From NCBI GenBank assembly GCA_964612525.1, contig CAZTCQ010000089.1, positions 1-9,575 of the forward strand: DNA of 9,575 bases, read 5' to 3'. Position numbers and translations under genes: made by a program. Shown in pieces: positions 5,067-9,575 of this stretch; position 1 is the first letter of the stretch; each line of letters starts with the position of its first letter. The notes under the pieces were generated by a model. That model searched no databases. It saw only the letters and a list, made by a program, of their open reading frames with translations, and was not told where the DNA came from. Source of the stretch: JAGNRR01 sp964612525. Lineage in GTDB: Bacteria > Bacteroidota > Bacteroidia > Chitinophagales > Chitinophagaceae.

Positions 5067-7508
5067 TTAGGGTTTAAACACCTTCTTGTTTTTGTTCCCG
5101 TTTAAAGCGTCTTCTATGCGGACGAGGGCATCCATGAGGTGTTTTTGAGAAATACCGGACTGACGACCCATAGCAGTTCTAATTTTGGATTTTAAGTTAA
5201 GCATAGAGGCGCGCGCTAAAGAGGGGATATCTGAATTTGGGTTTACTTTAGAAGTCAACAAATAATTCAAACGTTCTAAATGCGTTTTTTGAAGGTTTCG
5301 TCTGTAAACATCAATTGATTTTCCGCTGGCTAGCTCAGACCAAAGTTCTTTCTCTAAATCTTTGAAGAGTGCAGTGGCCGAGTAAGCCCTGCTACCATTT
5401 GCTGCTTCATTATCTATCATTCTAATCAGGCGGTCGTTGGACAATACATTATTTAAAATGCCTTTTTGAAGGCTTCCTATTCTTTTTACATTGCCCGATG
5501 GTTCAATTTTATTCAAGATAGCTTCATTCGAAATCCACTTTGGGGTTCGGAACAATTGGCGATTTAAAAAATCTACCGCACGCTTTTGTTTTTCTTTGGC
5601 CGTATGCTTAAAAATATTTCCGGCTTGGTCTGTGGTTTTCATATAGTTTTCTACACCGCCAATGTTATTACTAACGTGCCTCATATATCTGCGATATTGA
5701 TCCAGCATTTTTTTGTAGAGTTCAGAAACATCAGAATAGTCTTCTCCTTCTTCGGTTCCCCAAACTAATAATTTTTTTGTAATTCGTTTTAAGTTTTCAA
5801 TTCCTAGGTCACTGGCTTTTATAGCATCGTCACCCAAGTCTTCCGTTTGAGCGGTTGGATCAATCACTCGGCCTTGTTGTTTTCCAAAACGAAATTCTGG
5901 TTTACCAGCTTTGTCTAAAATCCATTTATTTATGATTCTTTCTTCCTGAGCCGCCGTGGTATTTTTTCCTAACAAGCGATACCCAAATTCAATGGACCAA
6001 TCATCGTATTCGCCTATTTGAGGGGACAGATGGGTGACGCCGTCTCCTGGCTGGGCTATATAATTAAAGCGCGCATAATCCATGATAGAAGGTGCTGTGC
6101 CGTGCGTACTCGTAAAGCTAGGAGAGCGCAAAGAATCTACAGGATAGGCCACGCTCGATCCCATATTATGAGGAAGGCCTAGCGTATGACCCACTTCATG
6201 TGCAGCAACAAATCGAATGAGTTGTCCCATGATTTCGTCACGAAATCCTACTCCGCGTGCTTCAGGATTAATAGCAGCAGTATGAATGAAATACCAGTTT
6301 CGTAGTAAGTTCATGATGTTGTGATACCATAAAATATCACTTTCTAAAATCTCTCCTGTTCTTGGGTCATGCACATGTGGCCCCTGCGCATTTTGAATGT
6401 CCGTAGCAATATATCTGATCACAGAATAGCGTACATCTTCCGGAGACCATTCAGGGTCTTCCTCAGGAGTAGGGGCGTATTTGGCTTGAATCGCATTTTT
6501 GAAACCGGCTTTCTCAAAGGATTTTTGCCAATCTTCTACGCCTTGTTTGATATATTTTTTCCATTTTTTTGGCGTAGCCGCATCAATATAATAGACAATA
6601 GGTTTTACTGGGTTTACTAATTCACCTCGTAAATAAGCATCCCAATTATTCGGTTCTAATCTCCAACGGGTAATTAATCTTCGAGTGGCTGCCTTTTGTT
6701 TATTAGAACCATAATCAACTTGTTTCAAAGAGAAAAATCCAACACGCGCATCCCAAAAACGGGGTTCCATAGGTTCGGACGGAAGTAGAATAAAGGACTG
6801 AGTCATTCCTATAGAAAGTGTTCCAGTAGTCCGATTGCTAGGCAGGTTGCCCCCTTTATAGGTTAAAATGTGTTTGACTTGAACGTTTTCAGGAAAAGCT
6901 CTCATACTGGTAATCACGGATCGACTTTTGTCTAGGCCATTTATCTTAAAGCTTTTACGTTGAGAGCTTCTTAACGCGCCAATCATTTCCACATCAGTGG
7001 TAAACAAATTAGTAACCTCAATCACAACGGAAGAACTATCCTCGGAAAAAGCTGCAATTTTAAAGGCACTTATAATGGGTTCAAAATTGTTATTGATGAC
7101 GGAGGTGTAAATGGGTGTTCCTTCTTCAGCTATGCTATTATAAGAAACCGATCGCATCAGTATTTTTTCATTCAGTTTTTGAAAACGAATGACTTGTTGC
7201 GGTCTAGATTTCATTCCGGCACCGCCAAAATTTAAGCCTTTCACGTGCCCAGAAATTCGACTCACGACTAATATTTCTTTCTCCAACAAGTCTATGGGTA
7301 ACTCAAAATAATGTTTGCCGCCTACCCGGTGTGTGGTGAATAGACCTTTATCGGTTACTGCTTTTTTCGTAATGACCTTTCTATAGGATTGCATCCCCGG
7401 TTTTACAATTTTCTTGGCCGCTACATTTTTTGTGTTTTTTTTATTTTGGGCAAAACTTGGAAATGCGGCCAAAAGAAGTAATAGAAATGGAAGGAGTGAT
7501 TTTTGCAA
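5067..7508 (-). CDS. Secreted zinc metalloprotease (Met-zincin, DUF5117/DUF5118-like)
   Basis: This 813-residue secreted protein has a signal peptide at 1-20 (KSLLPFLLLLLAAFPSFA, probable cut before QNKK). A DUF5118-like segment lies at about 38-86 (GLFTTHRVGGKHYFELPIDLL, then VVSRI). A DUF5117-like beta region follows at about 100-290 (QQVIRFQKLNEKILMRSVSY). The catalytic domain contains H-E-V-G-H-T-L-G-L-P-H at 437-447, the extended zinc motif HExxHxxGxxH with His437, His441 and His447 as ligands and Glu438 as catalytic base, followed by N-M-G-S-S. A Met-turn S-I-M-D-Y is at 474-478. Length and order match the large Bacteroidota Met-zincin family; substrates are unknown. The start is TTG at 7508-7506. 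The frame has a TAA six codons upstream and no ATG between, and TTG gives a complete signal peptide. Without a C-terminal sorting domain it is probably periplasmic or on the outer membrane. It appears to be transcribed alone. Confidence 0.93.
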   Translation of the reverse strand: MQKSLLPFLLLLLAAFPSFAQNKKNTKNVAAKKIVKPGMQSYRKVITKKAVTDKGLFTTHRVGGKHYFELPIDLLEKEILVVSRISGHVKGLNFGGAGMKSRPQQVIRFQKLNEKILMRSVSYNSIAEEGTPIYTSVINNNFEPIISAFKIAAFSEDSSSVVIEVTNLFTTDVEMIGALRSSQRKSFKINGLDKSRSVITSMRAFPENVQVKHILTYKGGNLPSNRTTGTLSIGMTQSFILLPSEPMEPRFWDARVGFFSLKQVDYGSNKQKAATRRLITRWRLEPNNWDAYLRGELVNPVKPIVYYIDAATPKKWKKYIKQGVEDWQKSFEKAGFKNAIQAKYAPTPEEDPEWSPEDVRYSVIRYIATDIQNAQGPHVHDPRTGEILESDILWYHNIMNLLRNWYFIHTAAINPEARGVGFRDEIMGQLIRFVAAHEVGHTLGLPHNMGSSVAYPVDSLRSPSFTSTHGTAPSIMDYARFNYIAQPGDGVTHLSPQIGEYDDWSIEFGYRLLGKNTTAAQEERIINKWILDKAGKPEFRFGKQQGRVIDPTAQTEDLGDDAIKASDLGIENLKRITKKLLVWGTEEGEDYSDVSELYKKMLDQYRRYMRHVSNNIGGVENYMKTTDQAGNIFKHTAKEKQKRAVDFLNRQLFRTPKWISNEAILNKIEPSGNVKRIGSLQKGILNNVLSNDRLIRMIDNEAANGSRAYSATALFKDLEKELWSELASGKSIDVYRRNLQKTHLERLNYLLTSKVNPNSDIPSLARASMLNLKSKIRTAMGRQSGISQKHLMDALVRIEDALNGNKNKKVFKP

Positions 7509-7587
7509 AATGTAATAATTTGTTTAATGCTTAAAGATGAGTTTGTTTCTTCTTTAATTCAAAAAAAGGCTTAAGGAATTCATGCTG

Positions 7588-7636
7588 TTCGCTAGTATTT
7601 TTTTTTATACTCGCTGAAAAGAGATACAATAGCGAA
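7588..7636. promoter_or_regulatory. Nested inverted repeats upstream of the metalloprotease
   Basis: TTCGCTA (7588-7594) and TAGCGAA (7630-7636) form a 7-bp inverted pair with 35 bases between. Inside it AGTAT (7594-7598) and ATACT (7607-7611) flank an eight-T run. The element lies 80-128 bases before the metalloprotease start and directly after the stop of the CarboxypepD_reg-like gene, so it could be either gene's signal. The 7-mer is the same one found in the 4854-4873 palindrome. The 135-base gap has no clear TAnnTTTG box; a run of seven As at 7561-7567 would read as Ts on the minus strand but has no strong stem before it. Confidence 0.4.
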
Positions 7637-7643
7637 TGTAAAT

Positions 7644-7997
7644 TTAATGGCCATGTGTGCAGCGCAACTCTTTCATGGTAATGTTCAACTCTTCTTTACC
7701 TTCTCCTACAAGGACACTTTTAATTTCTTTTTTAAAGTAGCCGACATAAGAAACCTTGATAGAATAAGTGCCTGTCTTCACAGAGTTGAATTCATAGTTG
7801 CCAAGAGTATCGGAGGTGGTAACTTTTATTAATTTATCTTCTTTATTGAGATAGATTAAGGCATTCTCAATCGGAGTGTTATGCTCGTTTATGATAACTC
7901 CTTTTATGGAACCTTCGTGTTGATTGTTTTCATTTATCTCTGCAGGAGTACTTGCTACTAAGGCGATTAATAAAAAAAGTGTACTGAATTGGAACAT
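7644..7997 (-). CDS. Small secreted CarboxypepD_reg-like domain protein
   Basis: This 117-residue protein has an N-terminal hydrophobic signal (FSTLFLLIALVAST, about 4-17; probable cut near A-E at 19-20), although its n-region has no positive charge. Residues 29-108 form one carboxypeptidase-regulatory-like beta-sandwich. The landmarks are G-S-I-K-G-V-I (29-35), T-P-I-E-N-A-L-I-Y-L (41-50), D-T-L-G-N-Y-E-F (63-70), G-T-Y-S-I-K-V-S-Y-V-G-Y (76-87) and a final strand ELNITM. In Bacteroidota this domain usually sits at the N-terminus of TonB-dependent receptors; here it stands alone with no barrel following. The tail C-T-H-G-H (113-117) has a Cys and two His in five residues and could bind a metal or an unknown partner. 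Neighbours give no functional hint. Function unknown; probably periplasmic. Confidence 0.85.
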   Translation of the reverse strand: MFQFSTLFLLIALVASTPAEINENNQHEGSIKGVIINEHNTPIENALIYLNKEDKLIKVTTSDTLGNYEFNSVKTGTYSIKVSYVGYFKKEIKSVLVGEGKEELNITMKELRCTHGH

Positions 7998-8089
7998 CTC
8001 GGTGTGTATTATGAATGTAAATAATGCTTAGGGTAAAGTTAGTAATTTCTTTCTCTGTATTTGTTTTTGGGTTGTCAATGAAATTGGAA

Positions 8090-8097
8090 CAAAATTA
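8090..8097 (-). promoter_or_regulatory. Candidate -7 box before the CarboxypepD_reg-like gene
   Basis: The minus strand reads TAATTTTG, an exact TAnnTTTG match overlapping the stop codon of the hydrolase gene. It lies about 92 bases before the next ATG, implying a leader of roughly 85 bases. No -33 element is evident, and in DNA this A/T-rich a chance match is quite possible. I found no terminator hairpin in 7998-8094, so read-through from the hydrolase gene is also possible. Confidence 0.25.
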
Positions 8098-9141
8098 AAA
8101 TTTGCCTTCATCCACATCTCTAATAAATTGAATCAAAGCAGTAAAATAATTATCGGGGTCATCAAATTGTGATAAATGACTACCATTCGTCGTTGCACTT
8201 CTGCCGTTCTGCACTTCACTTGCCATCCACTTCATATACTCCGGATCCATGGTATCGTATTTGCCACCTAGCATGAGGGTCGGGACCTTTATTTCTTTTA
8301 AGCGACCCGAAACGTCCCAATCTTTTAACGTAGCATTTCCGGTCATACCGAATTCGCTGTGCCCTTGCATATAAATGTAAATGTTTGGATTGAGGTGTTC
8401 AAAAAATAAGTTGATCGACTTGGGCCATTCTTCTACGGGCAATCTTAAAATATGCTCGGTATAATAATGCTTTGTGAGAAGTTCTGAATAGCGTGGGTTG
8501 TCGAAATCTTCTTTCTTTTCTAAATCCATAATTTCTCTAAAGATTTCGGGCTTCATTTGAGGGCCCAAAACTTCATTGGCATAGGCAGTATATTTTGGAG
8601 CATTCGCCATCATGTTAGAAATGATTAGCCCTTTCAAATTCTCCTGATATTTTAGCGCATACTCCATAGCCAATATGCCACCCCAAGATTGGCCAAATAA
8701 ATAGAAGTTGTATTTATCTAAATTCAAGGCCTTGCGTACTTCTTCCACCTCTTCTACAAAATGCTCGGTAGTCCATAGGGTAGAGTCATTCGGTTTGTCG
8801 CTATAGTAAGAATCTAATTGATCATAATAAATATATTCAATGCCTTCTTTAGGCAGGTAGCCTTCAAAATTTCCAAACTCTTCATGGGTTCCTCCAGGAC
8901 CACCGTGAAGCAGCAGGACTTTTATTTTTGGGTTGTTGCCCATGCGTTTGGTGTACACATTAAATGTTCCTTTCTCCGTTTTGACCGGAATCATTTTTAT
9001 ACCGCCTGTTTTTTGGTCATCGCTGTTTGAGTAATCCCAGTAGCTGTTGCTTTGATTATTTGAATTAGAGCCATTCTTATTCCCTGAGCAGCTAGCAAGA
9101 AGTAGAGAAAAAATTAAAACGGGTGCTATTAAGTATTTCAT
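8095..9141 (-). CDS. Lipoprotein alpha/beta hydrolase, proline iminopeptidase family (S33)
   Basis: This 348-residue alpha/beta-hydrolase most resembles proline iminopeptidase, which removes N-terminal proline from peptides. The oxyanion-hole motif H-G-G-P-G-G is at 79-84, characteristic of that family. The nucleophile elbow is G-Q-S-W-G-G at 150-155 (Ser152). The acid is probably Asp296 (G-K-Y-D-T-M-D-P) and the base His322 (G-S-H-L-S-Q-F-D-D-P). A helical cap lies at about 180-270. Unlike cytoplasmic PIPs it begins with a lipoprotein signal (MKYLIAPVLIFSLLLASC, lipobox L-A-S-C, Cys18) and a Ser/Asn-rich linker (19-41), so it should be anchored to a membrane facing the periplasm or surface. 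The intact triad supports activity, but substrate preference cannot be read from sequence; another S33-type esterase or peptidase is possible. Only 40 bases separate it from the transposase gene. Confidence 0.9.
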   Translation of the reverse strand: MKYLIAPVLIFSLLLASCSGNKNGSNSNNQSNSYWDYSNSDDQKTGGIKMIPVKTEKGTFNVYTKRMGNNPKIKVLLLHGGPGGTHEEFGNFEGYLPKEGIEYIYYDQLDSYYSDKPNDSTLWTTEHFVEEVEEVRKALNLDKYNFYLFGQSWGGILAMEYALKYQENLKGLIISNMMANAPKYTAYANEVLGPQMKPEIFREIMDLEKKEDFDNPRYSELLTKHYYTEHILRLPVEEWPKSINLFFEHLNPNIYIYMQGHSEFGMTGNATLKDWDVSGRLKEIKVPTLMLGGKYDTMDPEYMKWMASEVQNGRSATTNGSHLSQFDDPDNYFTALIQFIRDVDEGKF

Positions 9142-9181
9142 TATGGTATTGTTTGATTTGTATTATAAGTTAAGTGTAAAA

Positions 9182-9575
9182 TTAGAATTCATACAAGTCC
9201 AATTTGCCTTTTTCTCCTTTCAAAATATCTTTTGCGCTGCTATTTAAGTAATCCGTCGGTTTTTCTACCCAACCGGCACGCACAGGGTTGTTATGAATGT
9301 AATTGACTTTAGTCTGCATAAACTTAGCGGTAAGTATTTCTTCACCGTGATAGCCGGCTTGCCAAAAAGTAATCTTGCCTTCGTTTTTTAAGAGCCACAA
9401 AAGCCACTTTTTTCTGCTTTCTTTTGGATTGTCTTCTATCGCTTTTACGATTTGGGTTGAAGTATATTTTTTTATATCCCTAATAATATCACTTAGAGGC
9501 TCTTTTTCACTTCGTAAAATCAAATGAACGTGGTTGGTCATTACGACCCATGCACATATTAAAAGTCCTTTCTTT
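9182..9575 (-). CDS. RAYT / IS200-type Y1 transposase (5' end missing)
   Basis: This is a single-strand-DNA transposase of the Y1/HUH type, in the subgroup often called REP-associated tyrosine transposases. The frame stays open to the right edge, so the N-terminus lies outside the window. The ATG at 9541-9539 is internal: the residues before it (LLICAWVV) join M-T-N-H-V-H-L-I to give the family's usual strand and HUH metal motif. Counting from that Met, other landmarks are I-K-K-Y-T-S (23-28), F-W-Q-A-G-Y-H (59-65), where a tyrosine is the likely DNA nucleophile, and Y-I-H-N-N-P-V-R-A-G-W-V (81-92) followed by S-S-A. The visible C-terminal part is intact. No terminal hairpins, REP palindromes or tnpB-like gene are visible in 9142-9181, so it may be a solitary chromosomal gene and not an active IS. 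Confidence 0.88.
   Translation of the reverse strand, partial: KKGLLICAWVVMTNHVHLILRSEKEPLSDIIRDIKKYTSTQIVKAIEDNPKESRKKWLLWLLKNEGKITFWQAGYHGEEILTAKFMQTKVNYIHNNPVRAGWVEKPTDYLNSSAKDILKGEKGKLDLYEF

Noticed and set aside
9182..9541. Transposase taken as a complete 119-residue protein starting at ATG 9541
   Set aside because: The frame is open upstream to the window edge and the residues before the Met (LLICAWVV) complete the conserved strand of the HUH motif, so this Met is internal.
1..9575. A multi-gene defence, CRISPR, biosynthetic or mobile-element system
   Set aside because: No array, nuclease, helicase, integrase or biosynthetic genes; the only mobile-type gene is the partial RAYT at the right edge, and the other genes are ordinary envelope or metabolic families.

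Overview
The window (about 60% A+T by eye) looks like Bacteroidota chromosome. The evidence is the gene families present: a BatA-type aerotolerance protein next to a dihydroorotase-like protein, a Met-zincin metalloprotease with DUF5118/DUF5117-like N-terminal regions, a lone CarboxypepD_reg-like beta-sandwich, several short-signal lipoproteins, and TAnnTTTG-type promoter -7 boxes in place of E. coli-like promoters. I cannot place it below phylum. All nine genes lie on the minus strand, so transcription runs from right to left.

Layout in order of transcription: a RAYT/IS200-type transposase cut by the right edge (9182-9575); a lipoprotein alpha/beta hydrolase of the proline iminopeptidase (S33) type (8095-9141); a small secreted CarboxypepD_reg-like protein (7644-7997); a large secreted zinc metalloprotease with a TTG start (5067-7508); a small lipoprotein with a clear intrinsic terminator (4399-4803, terminator 4336-4366); a secreted nickel superoxide dismutase (3759-4226); then a tight cluster of BatA-domain membrane protein (GTG start, 1639-3660), dihydroorotase-like protein (381-1634) and a four-helix membrane protein cut by the left edge (1-379). 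The last three are separated by only 4 and 1 bases and are probably one transcription unit.

Most products are predicted to be exported or membrane-bound: a periplasmic superoxide scavenger, two probable peptidases and two lipoproteins or small secreted proteins. I see no sign that they form one system; this reads as ordinary envelope and housekeeping territory with a mobile-type gene at one end. No rRNA, tRNA, CRISPR array or complete insertion sequence is visible.

Three points deserve a second look. First, the Ni-SOD carries its Ni-hook directly behind a signal peptide, so signal peptidase alone could expose the essential N-terminal His. Second, the dihydroorotase homologue has lost nearly all metal-binding and catalytic residues, so it is probably a non-catalytic paralogue. 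Third, the 7-mer TAGCGAA occurs five times in the intergenic DNA on either side of the metalloprotease gene, including a perfect 20-bp palindrome just upstream of a -7-like box.
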